Positions 52,213 to 60,764 of a stretch of 64,000 nt of DNA are shown one piece after another. Below the pieces are notes generated by a model, which saw nothing but the letters and a program-made list of their open reading frames with translations, did not search any database and had not been told where the DNA came from. The stretch is from Arthrobacter sp. AZCC_0090 (GTDB lineage: Bacteria; Actinomycetota; Actinomycetes; Actinomycetales; Micrococcaceae): NCBI RefSeq assembly GCF_014207375.1, contig NZ_JACHEE010000017.1, positions 19,094-83,093 on the forward strand, written 5' to 3'. A program made the translations under genes and the position numbers. Each line of letters begins with the position of its first letter. The stretch's first letter is position 1.

Positions 52213-52521
52213 GTGGTGTACGCGATTGTCCGCGCAGGCGGCCGCCAAGAAAAGGTTTCCGTTGGAGACTACGTAACCCTGAACCGCGTCCCCGGTGGAG
52301 CCGGCAGCACCCTTGAGCTGCCCGCACTGCTCCTGGTGGACGGTGACAAGGTCACGTCCGCCGCTGCGGACCTGGCCAAGGTCAAGGTTACGGCTGAGAT
52401 CCTCGAAGACCTCCGTGGTCCGAAGATCGTCATCCAGAAGTTCAAGAACAAGACCGGCTACAAGAAGCGCCAGGGTCACCGTCAAGAACTGACCAAGATC
52501 AAGATCACCGGTATCAAGTAA
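52213..52521 (+). CDS. rplU: 50S ribosomal protein L21
   Basis: Large-subunit protein binding 23S rRNA. About 102 residues: VYAIVRAGGRQEKVSVGDYV at the N-terminus and the KFKNKTGYKKRQGHRQELTKIKI block at the C-terminus, both family hallmarks. I start at GTG 52213 because family members begin M(V)YAIV; GTG 52201 would add four residues, and GAGAAGTGAG lies upstream. It is the first gene of rplU-rpmA. Confidence 0.96.
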   Translation: MVYAIVRAGGRQEKVSVGDYVTLNRVPGGAGSTLELPALLLVDGDKVTSAAADLAKVKVTAEILEDLRGPKIVIQKFKNKTGYKKRQGHRQELTKIKITGIK

Positions 52522-52581
52522 CCACTGGTTGCTGTTCAGGTTTTCAACAGATTCCCCAGAATTTAAAGGCAGGCATTTCAA

Positions 52582-52845
52582 ATGGCACATAAAAAAGGCG
52601 CGAGCTCCACTCGCAACGGTCGTGACTCCAACGCCCAGTACCTTGGCGTAAAGCGCTTCGGTGGCCAGGTCGTTTCCGCAGGCGAGATCATCGTCCGCCA
52701 GCGTGGCACCCACTTCCACCCGGGCGCCGGTGTCGGCCGCGGTGGCGACGACACCCTGTTCGCACTGCAGGCCGGTGCGGTTGAGTTCGGTACTCGCCGT
52801 GGCCGTCGCGTCGTGAACATCGTTGCTGCTGCAGCTGCAGAGTAA
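52582..52845 (+). CDS. rpmA: 50S ribosomal protein L27
   Basis: Small protein whose N-terminus reaches the peptidyl-transferase centre. 87 residues starting MAHKKGASSTRNGRDSNAQYLGVKRFGGQ, the standard sequence without the cleaved leader found in Firmicutes. ATG 52582 is preceded by AAGGCAGG. A terminator follows, then obg. Confidence 0.98.
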   Translation: MAHKKGASSTRNGRDSNAQYLGVKRFGGQVVSAGEIIVRQRGTHFHPGAGVGRGGDDTLFALQAGAVEFGTRRGRRVVNIVAAAAAE

Positions 52846-52864
52846 TAACAAGTTCTGATTGGGT

Positions 52865-52888
52865 GGAGCGGGCCGTATGGCCCGCTCC
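52865..52888 (+). terminator. Terminator of rplU-rpmA
   Basis: GGAGCGGGCC and GGCCCGCTCC pair around GTAT and are followed by ATCTGTCTTTTT. Good intrinsic terminator. Confidence 0.92.
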
Positions 52889-53001
52889 ATCTGTCTTTTT
52901 AACCGCACTAGAATTTACTAGGGCGCGCGTCGGCCTGTCGGCCGGCAGGCATTGCAGCGGTAATTCCACAAAGCAATAAATTTCACACAGAGGAGAAACA
53001 C

Positions 53002-54591
53002 GTGGCGACCTTCGTAGACCGGGTAGTACTTCACGTATCCGGCGGAACAGGCGGCCACGGCTGTGTCTCTGTTAAGCGCGAGAAATTCAAGCCCCTCGGC
53101 GGTCCCGACGGCGGCAACGGCGGCAACGGCGGCGACGTCATCCTGCGCGTTGACTCCCAGACCACCACGCTGCTTGACTACCACCACGCACCTCACCGCC
53201 ACGCGACCAACGGCGGCCCGGGCATGGGTGACTGGCGCGGCGGCAAGAACGGTGAAACCCTTGTGCTTCCAGTCCCTGACGGCACCGTGGTCAAGACCAA
53301 GGACGGCGTGGTCTTGGCTGACCTCGTAGGCGAAGGCACCGAGTTCGTCGCAGCTGCAGGCGGGCAAGGCGGCCTAGGCAATGCCTCCCTTTCTTCGCAG
53401 AAGCGCCGCGCTCCCGGGTTCGCGCTCCTGGGCATCGAAGGCGACTCCAGCGACATCGTCCTTGAACTGAAGTCCATTGCGGATATCGCGCTGGTCGGCT
53501 TCCCTTCGGCAGGAAAGTCCAGCCTCATCGCGGCGATGTCCGCGGCGCGTCCCAAGATCGCCGACTACCCGTTCACTACCCTGATCCCCAACCTTGGCGT
53601 AGTCCAGGCCGGCGACGTCCGATTCACCATTGCCGATGTTCCCGGACTGATTGAAGGCGCGAGCGAGGGCAAAGGCCTGGGCCACAACTTCCTGCGCCAC
53701 GTGGAGCGTTGTGCCGCCCTGGTGCACGTCCTGGACTGTGGAACCTTGGAATCGGATAGGGACCCCCTCTCGGATCTCGCGATCATCGAGCAGGAGCTGG
53801 ACAAATACGCGGTGGACATGAGCTATGCCGGCGTCGACGGCGAAGTGGTCCCCCTGAACGAACGCCCCAAGCTCGTGGTGCTGAACAAAGTCGACTTGCC
53901 CGATGGGCGGGACATGGCGGAGTTCGTCCGTCCGGAGCTTGAAGGGCGCGGTTACCGCGTCTTCGAAGTGTCCGCCACGAGCCATGAGGGCCTGCGCCAA
54001 CTGAGCTTCGCCATGGGCGAGATTGTCATGGCTGCCCGCAAGGCCGTTGCCATTGCGCCCCCCAAGGTGGCAGCGCCTGTGCTCCGCCCCAGGGCCGTCA
54101 ATGAAACCGGCTTCACAATCCGTCGCGAGGAAAAGAACCTCGAACCGCTCTTCCGCGTGCTGGGGGAGAAGCCGGTCCGCTGGGTCAAACAGACCGACTT
54201 CACCAACGAAGAAGCCATTGGCTATCTTGCCGACCGCCTGGCCAAGCTCGGCATCGAAAACGAGTTGTTCAAGATGGGTGCCGTTCCGGGTGACACCGTC
54301 GTGATCGGCGAAGAGGACGGCGTTGTCTTCGACTGGGAGCCCACCATGATGGCAGGCGCCGAACTCCTGGCGACCCCTCGAGGCACGGACATCCGTGTTG
54401 CGGACATCGGCGACCGTCCCACCCGCTCGCAGAAGCGCGATGAGCAGATCGAACGCCGCGAGGCAAAGGCTGCGGCGCGGGCCGAGCTCGAAGCCGAGCG
54501 GAAGGCGGGCATCTGGACTGAGTCCGTCAGCCGCCGTCGTGCAGCCCAGCCCCTGAAGGAAAGCGGCCTGGAAGCCGAAAATGACGATTAG
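53002..54591 (+). CDS. obg: GTPase ObgE/CgtA
   Basis: Ribosome-assembly and stress GTPase acting on the 50S subunit. 529 residues: the glycine-rich Obg fold (1-160, with GGDGGNGGNGG-type turns), the G domain with GFPSAGKSS (G1), DVPGLIEGASEGKGLG (G3) and NKVD (G4), and the C-terminal OCT domain (from about 360) ending in a charged actinobacterial tail. GTG start after AGAGGAG. Its stop overlaps proB by 11 bases. Confidence 0.97.
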   Translation: MATFVDRVVLHVSGGTGGHGCVSVKREKFKPLGGPDGGNGGNGGDVILRVDSQTTTLLDYHHAPHRHATNGGPGMGDWRGGKNGETLVLPVPDGTVVKTKDGVVLADLVGEGTEFVAAAGGQGGLGNASLSSQKRRAPGFALLGIEGDSSDIVLELKSIADIALVGFPSAGKSSLIAAMSAARPKIADYPFTTLIPNLGVVQAGDVRFTIADVPGLIEGASEGKGLGHNFLRHVERCAALVHVLDCGTLESDRDPLSDLAIIEQELDKYAVDMSYAGVDGEVVPLNERPKLVVLNKVDLPDGRDMAEFVRPELEGRGYRVFEVSATSHEGLRQLSFAMGEIVMAARKAVAIAPPKVAAPVLRPRAVNETGFTIRREEKNLEPLFRVLGEKPVRWVKQTDFTNEEAIGYLADRLAKLGIENELFKMGAVPGDTVVIGEEDGVVFDWEPTMMAGAELLATPRGTDIRVADIGDRPTRSQKRDEQIERREAKAAARAELEAERKAGIWTESVSRRRAAQPLKESGLEAENDD

Positions 54592-55771
54592 TACGGCCCG
54601 CGTCACTGACGCGACTGAAGACGCCGACGCCGCCGAGCGCCAGGCCTTGGCCGCAGCCAAGCGGATCGTGGTCAAAGTGGGTTCATCCTCGCTGACCAGC
54701 ATCAAGGGTGGCATCTCGGAGAAGGCGCTGACGGCCCTCGTCCACGCTTTGGCCGAGAAGCGCAACTCCGGGACGGAGATCATCCTGGTTTCTTCCGGTG
54801 CCATTGCGGCAGGTCTCGCGCCGCTCGGACTGGCCAAGCGTCCCAAGGACCTCGCCACGCAGCAGGCCGCGGCCAGCGTGGGTCAAGGCCTGTTGATGGC
54901 GCGCTACTCGCAGGCTTTTGCCGCGCATGGAGTCACAGTCAGCCAGGTCTTACTGACTGCGGATGACTTGATGCGGCGCACGCAGCACAGCAACGCCTAC
55001 CGGGCGCTGGACCGCTTGCTGAACCTCGGCGTCGTGCCCGTCGTGAACGAAAACGACACCGTGGCAACGCATGAAATCCGTTTCGGCGACAATGACCGGC
55101 TGGCCGCCTTGGTGGCGCATCTCGTGCGGGCGGACGCCCTGGTCCTGCTGTCCGACGTCGACGCCCTCTACGACGGTCCGCCGTCGTTGGGTGCCAAACG
55201 CATTCCGCTCGTCACCGGTCCAGAGGACCTCGTTGGCGTGACCATCGGCAAGGCCGGCAAAGCCGGCGTCGGTACGGGTGGCATGACCACCAAAGTGGAG
55301 GCAGCTTCCATCGCGGCAGGCTCCGGCATCCACGCCCTGGTGACGTCCACAGCGAATGCTGCCGCAGCCCTCGCGGGCGAGGACGTGGGCACGTGGTTTG
55401 CCATCAACGGCAACCGCAAACCCGTCCGCCTCTTGTGGTTGGCCCACCTTGCGTCCGTTCGGGGCCGTTTGGTGCTCGACGACGGCGCCGTAAAGGCCGT
55501 GTGCGACCGTCACACTTCACTGCTGCCCGCCGGGATTTCCTCGGTAACCGGGGATTTCGAACCGGGCGATCCGGTAGAGATGGTTTCGGCCGAGGGCACC
55601 GTGATTGCCAGGGGACTGGTGAACTACTCGTCGGAGGAGCTTCCCCGCATGCTTGGCCGCTCCACCAAGGAGCTTGCCAAGGACCTTGGCCGCGGATATG
55701 ACCGCGTAGTTGTTCATGTTGACGACCTCGTGCTGGTCCAGCCGTCCCGCTCCACTAAACTTGGAGAATGA
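54581..55771 (+). CDS. proB: Glutamate 5-kinase
   Basis: First step of proline synthesis from glutamate. 396 residues: the amino-acid-kinase domain (RIVVKVGSSSLTS, VSSGAIAAGLAPLG, NENDTVATHEIRFGDNDRLAA, GTGGMTTKVEAA) then a PUA domain from about 300. ATG 54581 lies inside the end of obg, giving an 11-base overlap, and its stop overlaps proA as ATGA. The three genes are coupled. Confidence 0.97.
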   Translation: MTISTARVTDATEDADAAERQALAAAKRIVVKVGSSSLTSIKGGISEKALTALVHALAEKRNSGTEIILVSSGAIAAGLAPLGLAKRPKDLATQQAAASVGQGLLMARYSQAFAAHGVTVSQVLLTADDLMRRTQHSNAYRALDRLLNLGVVPVVNENDTVATHEIRFGDNDRLAALVAHLVRADALVLLSDVDALYDGPPSLGAKRIPLVTGPEDLVGVTIGKAGKAGVGTGGMTTKVEAASIAAGSGIHALVTSTANAAAALAGEDVGTWFAINGNRKPVRLLWLAHLASVRGRLVLDDGAVKAVCDRHTSLLPAGISSVTGDFEPGDPVEMVSAEGTVIARGLVNYSSEELPRMLGRSTKELAKDLGRGYDRVVVHVDDLVLVQPSRSTKLGE

Positions 55772-57138
55772 CTGAGGCCCTAACCCCTGATTCTCCCGTG
55801 AAAACCGACGCCCCGACTTCCGGCAATGCCGCCCAGGTGCCGGAAACTCCGGAGCTGGGAACCGTGCCGCTCACCCCCGAGCAAGTGGAAGCGGCCGTGC
55901 ATTCGATTGCGGACCGCTCACGGCAAGCCGCACGGCACATGGGCCAGGCGAACCGTGCCTGGAAGGACCGCGCGCTGCGCGCCATTGGCGTTGCCCTCAA
56001 GGAACAGCAGGAGTCAATCCTCGCTGCCAACGCCAAGGATGTTGAGTCAGGGCGCAGCAACGGAACCTCGGCTGCCTTGCTGGACCGATTGACTCTGACC
56101 CCTGCGCGAATCGACGGCCTTGTTGCCGCCCTCGAAAACCTGGCAGGCTTGCCGGATCCCGTGGGCAACGTCGTCCGCGGCCAGACTCTCCCCAACGGGC
56201 TGCGCTTGCGCCAGATCAATGTGCCCATGGGGGTCGTGGCAGCGATTTACGAGGCCCGCCCCAACGTTACCGTTGACATCGCTGGACTTGCCCTGAAGAG
56301 CGGCAACGCTGTGATCCTGCGCGGCGGATCGGCGGCGGGCCACACCAACGCGGCCCTCGTGACCATCCTCCGCGACGCGCTGGAATCCGTTGGGCTGCCG
56401 GCCGACGCCGTGCAGACCGTTGACCAGTTCGGCCGCGAGGGCGCCAACGTGCTCATGCGTGCCCGTGGCCGGGTAGACGTGTTGATTCCGCGCGGCGGGC
56501 GCGAGCTGATCCAGACCGTGGTGAACAACTCGTCCGTTCCGGTTATCGAGACCGGCGAAGGCAATGTCCATATCTTCATCGACGAGTCTGCCAGCGAAGA
56601 CATGGCGGTCGATATCCTTCTCAACGCCAAGACCCAGCGCCCCAGCGTCTGCAACACCGTGGAGACGCTCTTGGTGCACTCGAAATCGACTGTGCTGCCC
56701 GCCGTCGCGGTCGCGCTGCGTTCGGCTGGCGTCACCCTCCATGTCGATTCCCGCATTCAAGGAGCACTGTCCGGCGCGGTGGACACGGTTCCCGCCGACG
56801 ACCTCGATTGGGCTACGGAATACATGGACCTCGACCTCGCGGTTGCCATGGTGGATAGCCTCGACGACGCAGTGGCCCACATCCGCAAGTGGTCCACGGG
56901 CCACACGGAAGCCATCCTGACGAACAACTTGGCCAACGCGGAGAAATTCATCGCGGATATCGACTCGGCGGCTGTCATCGTGAACGCGTCCACGCGTTTC
57001 ACTGACGGCGGCGAGCTCGGCTTGGGTGCCGAGGTGGGAATTTCCACGCAGAAACTGCATGCTCGCGGTCCCATGGGCCTCACTGAACTAACAACCACCA
57101 AGTGGATCGTCCAGGGTGAAGGCCAGATCCGCGGCTAA
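55768..57138 (+). CDS. proA: Gamma-glutamyl phosphate reductase
   Basis: Second step of proline synthesis, NADPH-dependent. 456 residues with a 40-residue disordered N-terminus, then KDRALRAIGVAL, VPMGVVAAIYEARPNVTVDIAGLALKSGNAVILRGGS, and the catalytic Cys in KTQRPSVCNTVETLL. The C-terminal segment FTDGGELGLGAEVGISTQKLHARGPMGL is family-specific. ATG overlaps the proB stop by four bases. Confidence 0.97.
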   Translation: MTEALTPDSPVKTDAPTSGNAAQVPETPELGTVPLTPEQVEAAVHSIADRSRQAARHMGQANRAWKDRALRAIGVALKEQQESILAANAKDVESGRSNGTSAALLDRLTLTPARIDGLVAALENLAGLPDPVGNVVRGQTLPNGLRLRQINVPMGVVAAIYEARPNVTVDIAGLALKSGNAVILRGGSAAGHTNAALVTILRDALESVGLPADAVQTVDQFGREGANVLMRARGRVDVLIPRGGRELIQTVVNNSSVPVIETGEGNVHIFIDESASEDMAVDILLNAKTQRPSVCNTVETLLVHSKSTVLPAVAVALRSAGVTLHVDSRIQGALSGAVDTVPADDLDWATEYMDLDLAVAMVDSLDDAVAHIRKWSTGHTEAILTNNLANAEKFIADIDSAAVIVNASTRFTDGGELGLGAEVGISTQKLHARGPMGLTELTTTKWIVQGEGQIRG

Positions 57139-57217
57139 CAACGCTGTAACATAGAACAGAAGTCGTGAACGGTGGGAGGATCCGCCGTCGAAATCCTTTG
57201 AACCGCTAGGGGAGAAA

Positions 57218-57457
57218 ATGCAGTTTCAGCAGATCGCCATTTCCATTCTCGCTCAAGGGGGCGAAACCGGGCATGAGGCACCTGCGCCGCTGTGGGCTGA
57301 ACCGTGGGTTTTCGGTGTGTCCATGTTCAGCATCCTGCTGGTCCTGATGTTTGTGGCAGTCTCCTACACCAACCTCGGCAACCGTCACGACGCCGTCGAC
57401 GAGCACTCGGATCCGCACCGCCAGCACCCGGCCAAGCACCCAGGGCTGGGTCACTAA
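57218..57457 (+). CDS. Small single-pass membrane protein, unknown function
   Basis: A 79-residue protein after GGGGAGAAA. One hydrophobic helix (about 31-49, WVFGVSMFSILLVLMFVAVSY) is followed by a His- and Asp-rich tail (RHDAVDEHSDPHRQHPAKHPGLGH) that could bind metal. It stands between proA and nadD, as in other Arthrobacter-like genomes. I recognise no named family. The TAA is followed after one base by the ATT that I favour as the nadD start, so the two may be coupled. Confidence 0.75.
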   Translation: MQFQQIAISILAQGGETGHEAPAPLWAEPWVFGVSMFSILLVLMFVAVSYTNLGNRHDAVDEHSDPHRQHPAKHPGLGH

Positions 57458-57458
57458 C

Positions 57459-58133
57459 ATTTCCGCCGCAAAACCCTTCGAGGAAACGGGGCGCCGACTT
57501 CGCCTGGGCGTGATGGGTGGGACATTCGATCCCATTCATCACGGCCACTTGGTTGCTGCCAGCGAGGTTGCTGCAAAATTTCGGCTGGACGAAGTGGTCT
57601 TCGTGCCGACCGGACAGCCGTGGCAGAAGTCGAACAAGCAGGTCAGCGAACCTGAGCACCGATACTTGATGACAGTCATTGCTACGGCTTCCAACCCCAA
57701 TTTCACGGTAAGCCGCGTGGACGTGGACCGCCCCGGTCCCACGTTCACTATCGACACCCTGCGCGACCTCCGGACCCAGCGGCCGGATGCCGATCTGTTT
57801 TTCATCACGGGTGCGGACGCCTTGGCGCAGATCCTGTCCTGGAAGGATGTCGACGAGCTTTGGTCCTTGGCGCACTTTGTGGGTGTCACCAGGCCCGGCC
57901 ATGTTCTTGATGGCATGGGCCGGGAGGACGTCAGTCTCCTGGAAGTGCCTGCCATGGCGATTTCCTCAACGGATTGCCGAGCGCGTGTGGGTGCAGGAAA
58001 TCCCGTTTGGTACCTCGTGCCTGACGGCGTGGTGCAGTACATCGCTAAATACAGGCTGTACTCTGGCAAACCCGGCATGGGGGAGCCCCTGCATGCTATG
58101 ACCGGATCAGACCACCAAGCCCGTACTGAGTGA
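57459..58133 (+). CDS. nadD: Nicotinate-nucleotide adenylyltransferase; apparent ATT start
   Basis: Makes deamido-NAD from nicotinate mononucleotide and ATP. The nucleotidyl-transferase motif GGTFDPIHHGH and FVPTGQPWQK, SSTDCRARV are clear, and the C-terminus VQYIAKYRLY is complete. The first beta strand RLRLGV lies before the first ATG (57513) and GTG (57510), so those starts would remove part of the fold. No ATG, GTG or TTG is in frame back to TTG 57351 inside the previous gene. ATT 57459, one base after that gene's TAA, gives an 18-residue leader of family-like length. The ribosome site (GGG, eight bases away) is weak. The gene is certain; the start is inferred. Confidence 0.9.
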   Translation: MSAAKPFEETGRRLRLGVMGGTFDPIHHGHLVAASEVAAKFRLDEVVFVPTGQPWQKSNKQVSEPEHRYLMTVIATASNPNFTVSRVDVDRPGPTFTIDTLRDLRTQRPDADLFFITGADALAQILSWKDVDELWSLAHFVGVTRPGHVLDGMGREDVSLLEVPAMAISSTDCRARVGAGNPVWYLVPDGVVQYIAKYRLYSGKPGMGEPLHAMTGSDHQARTE

Positions 58134-58140
58134 GTTTTGA

Positions 58141-59343
58141 ATGAGCCAGGAACAGCCCCCCATCCGTAGCCGGCGCGACCTTCGGCGAGCCCGGGACGCA
58201 CGTCTCGAAGAAACCGGCGGAAGCCCTGAAGCAGCGGAGCACGCATCTTCCGACGACGCCAATCACGTGCCCAGGGGCGCTTCGGTCAGTCGGGTGCGCC
58301 GTGTGGCCGATACTCCGGTGGACGCGAAGCCGGCCGCGGAACGTTCATCCCAGGCCCGTGCGCGTGATCGCGCCGCCCTCCGCGCCATCAAGGAACTCGC
58401 GGACAAGGAGCAGCAACTTTCCCGGGGCGGTCCACCTACACGCCGTCAGTTGCGCCTGCAGCAGTTGCAGGAGGAAGTTGCCCCCGGCACCTCCTCGATC
58501 CCGATTGTCGCTGTACCCGGATCCGGGCCCAGGACGTCCAGCATCCCAGCCCAGGCTTCCGGCGGCGGTGTCCGGGTGACGGCAGGTCCCCCTCCTGGCG
58601 CCCCGGAAATGAGTGTGGAGCAGGCCTTGATAGCGCGTGAGCTTCTGGCAGCTCAGGCGAGCAACCAGTCCAACAAGCTTGAGCACATCGCGGCAATGGA
58701 ATCGGCAGTGCAGAAGGTCTCGGTCCCCGAATCTGGGGTTTCCGGGGCCGAGGTTGAGCCTGCCGATCCTCGGGCCTTGGCTGAACAAATCGCCCAGGCT
58801 GAACGCGAGGCGATCCTCAACAAGAGGGCCATGGCCAAGCAGAAGCTTGCTGAGCAGAACAGCCTTCCTCCTGCCCAGGACCGGGTTGAGCCTTCCGCGG
58901 CCAGCAACCTCGCCATGGTCACGCCCTTGGAATTCGTCAAGGTCCCGGGCCTGGATCGTCCAGTCATGAAGCCGCCCAGCACCACCTTTGTCCCTCTTGT
59001 GACTTCCCCTGCGCCGAAATTGAAGCCTGGGCAGTCGGCGTCGGGCAAACCGCGCAGCCAGCGCGGCCGGGCCGGCGTCTTGGCGCGTGCGGAGGCCGCG
59101 GCGAAAGCAGCGGGCCGGCGCCCGGCGTCGGACTCCGCATCGGGAGGCGAAGCGTCCGCCGAAGTTGCCGAGCATCCGCCCATTTCGGCCAGTTCGGCTT
59201 ACGGACTTGAACCGCTCGACGCCGCGACGGCGGGACTCGGACGCGCCCAGCGTGCCAGGCTCCTGGTCCTGGGGCTCGTTGGCATCGGAGCCGTCGCCCT
59301 GATTGCGGGCATCATCATGATCACCAGCGGACTTTCCCGCTGA
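58141..59343 (+). CDS. Disordered protein with one C-terminal membrane anchor, unknown function
   Basis: 400 residues, mostly low complexity and rich in Ala, Pro, Ser, Glu and Arg. A basic N-terminus (RSRRDLRRARDARLEE) is followed by charged helices (about 75-110: ARDRAALRAIKELADKEQQL; about 155-185 and 215-235), and then a hydrophobic anchor near 377-395 (LLVLGLVGIGAVALIAGIIMI). It has no signal peptide, so it is a tail-anchored protein facing the cytosol. It overlaps neither neighbour but lies 7 bases after nadD and 63 before rsfS, so it is in their operon. I recognise no family. Confidence 0.75.
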   Translation: MSQEQPPIRSRRDLRRARDARLEETGGSPEAAEHASSDDANHVPRGASVSRVRRVADTPVDAKPAAERSSQARARDRAALRAIKELADKEQQLSRGGPPTRRQLRLQQLQEEVAPGTSSIPIVAVPGSGPRTSSIPAQASGGGVRVTAGPPPGAPEMSVEQALIARELLAAQASNQSNKLEHIAAMESAVQKVSVPESGVSGAEVEPADPRALAEQIAQAEREAILNKRAMAKQKLAEQNSLPPAQDRVEPSAASNLAMVTPLEFVKVPGLDRPVMKPPSTTFVPLVTSPAPKLKPGQSASGKPRSQRGRAGVLARAEAAAKAAGRRPASDSASGGEASAEVAEHPPISASSAYGLEPLDAATAGLGRAQRARLLVLGLVGIGAVALIAGIIMITSGLSR

Positions 59344-59406
59344 CCACAAAGGCTTTTGCCACCAAACAGGCTTCGTTCATTCTCGAAGCCGCATACAAGG
59401 AGTCCC

Positions 59407-59805
59407 GTGACTGCACATGAACAATCCGTCCTCTTGGCCCGCCACGCCGCCCGCGCGGCCGCGGACAAGCTGGCCGAGGACATCATCGCCTTGGACGTCA
59501 GCGAACGTCTGGCTCTTACCGATGTCTTCCTGATCGCGTCCGCTCCGACGGAACGCCAGGTCAACGCCATTGTTGACGGCATCGAGGAAGAGCTGCTCAA
59601 GCAGGATCTTCGCCCGGTGCGCCGCGAAGGGCGTTCCGAGGGCCGCTGGGTCCTGCTGGACTACGCAGACATCGTGGTGCACGTCCAGCACTCCGAGGAC
59701 AGGGTCTTCTACGCCCTGGAACGCCTGTGGAAAGACTGCCCGGTGGTGGATCTGGAACTCGGTGACGACGCCTCGGCGAAGGCTCCCGCCGTCGAGGAAT
59801 CCTAG
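59407..59805 (+). CDS. rsfS: Ribosomal silencing factor RsfS
   Basis: Binds L14 and blocks subunit joining when nutrients fall. 132 residues with the family core DIIALDVSERLALTDVFLIASAPTERQVNAIVDGIEEEL and GRWVLLDYADIVVHVQHSEDRVFYALERLW. GTG 59407 has AAGGAG five bases upstream, so it is chosen over the longer frame. The neighbourhood nadD-(membrane protein)-rsfS is standard. Confidence 0.96.
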   Translation: MTAHEQSVLLARHAARAAADKLAEDIIALDVSERLALTDVFLIASAPTERQVNAIVDGIEEELLKQDLRPVRREGRSEGRWVLLDYADIVVHVQHSEDRVFYALERLWKDCPVVDLELGDDASAKAPAVEES

Positions 59806-59948
59806 GCGCCAGGCGGCAAACCAGCCGAATATGCCCGATTTGGAATTTTCGGAAATGCTGTTCTAAGATATTTGAGTTGCTTCGGAGGAATCTGAAACTG
59901 AGCAAGGGCTTGAAGCCCCTGTACGGTTCATCGAGCAGCAAGAATATG

Positions 59949-60020
59949 GGGCTGTGGCGCAGCTGGTAGCGCACCTGCATGGCATGCAGGGGGTCAGGGG
60001 TTCGAGTCCCCTCAGCTCCA
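59949..60020 (+). tRNA. tRNA-Ala (GGC anticodon)
   Basis: Acceptor GGGGCTG/CAGCTCC with one G-T pair, anticodon stem CCTGC/GCAGG with loop ATGGCAT and GGC, T-arm GGGG TTCGAGT CCCC, and discriminator A. The D-loop is short, giving 72 bases. CCA is not encoded. Confidence 0.95.
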
Positions 60021-60070
60021 CTTTGGAGGCCTTGCTTGAAACGTGGATGAGGTCCATGTTTCGGGCGGGC

Positions 60071-60118
60071 CTCAATTTTTTGGAAATTGAGAGGGCCATC
60101 CGGTTGGGTGGCTCTTTT
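60071..60118 (+). terminator. Two adjacent hairpins after tRNA-Ala
   Basis: CTCAATTT/AAATTGAG (60071-60091) is followed by AGAG-GCCA with TGGC-TCT (60090-60114) and then TTTTGTTTTC. The second has the form of an intrinsic terminator for the tRNA. Confidence 0.75.
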
Positions 60119-60226
60119 GTTTTCTCCGCAGGCCTCAACAGAATGGATCGTTTTCGCCCAAAGTATTTCGGGTAGTGGCTACGGGCCAGAAGCCGCGGGC
60201 TTTCGCTTCGGCAGTTCTAGCGCGGG

Positions 60227-60445
60227 CTACTTTGCCAGGGACGAATTTGCCTTTGACCCGAAGTAGACAAGCAGTGCCGCGCCTACGAGGGCGATCGCCC
60301 CGGTGGCGTACGACCACCAACCCGCCGCGTTGACAACAAAAGTCACTCCCATGACAGCAACGGCAATGCTGGCGAGGAGCATAGCCCAACCATACGCGCG
60401 GGGCGTCGTTGTAGCGTGGGCGTCCACGTCGTCACTCATGGACAT
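60227..60445 (-). CDS. Small two-helix membrane protein, unknown function
   Basis: 72 residues (from ATG 60445; ATGs at 60457 and 60439 are also possible). Two hydrophobic helices, AMLLASIAVAVMGVTFVV and YATGAIALVGAALLVYFG, flank a short AAGWWS loop. There is a short acidic N-terminus and a C-terminal KANSSLAK. Small hydrophobic proteins of this shape are common in Micrococcaceae, and I cannot assign a role. No ribosome site is obvious. Confidence 0.6.
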   Translation of the reverse strand: MSMSDDVDAHATTTPRAYGWAMLLASIAVAVMGVTFVVNAAGWWSYATGAIALVGAALLVYFGSKANSSLAK

Positions 60446-60764
60446 GAGTCTAGCCATGGCGGACTTCAGCTGCGCAACAAGCCGGGAGAGCCGTTCGATC
60501 GACCCAAACTCGCGTACCTCCCGGAACTCGGGTGGTAACGAGGAGGCACCTGCAGTGCCTCCGCTCGCGGCCGCGCAATCCCGGAACCGCTGCTCGCTTA
60601 GCTGTTGAGTGCATGTAACAGTGGATTCACGTTGCCTGCGTCACTCTTCCAACTGTCTTACCAACCGATTACGGTTTACTATTGGTGCGCATCGCCATCC
60701 GGCGCATTGCCGTCACTCGCGGACCCATCATCGACCAGTAGTCGAGAAAATAGGGGGACAGTCC
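60446..60764 (+). promoter_or_regulatory. lacI-type gene promoter region with palindrome
   Basis: 319 bases without a gene. AACCG-ATTA-CGGTT (60663-60676) is a perfect palindrome. It lies between a weak -35 (CTGTCT, 60653-60658) and the -10-like TACTAT (60677-60682), the place where an autorepressor would bind. A separate hairpin, GGAGGCAC/GTGCCTCC (60542-60562), lies upstream and may end the leftward or rightward readthrough. Confidence 0.5.
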
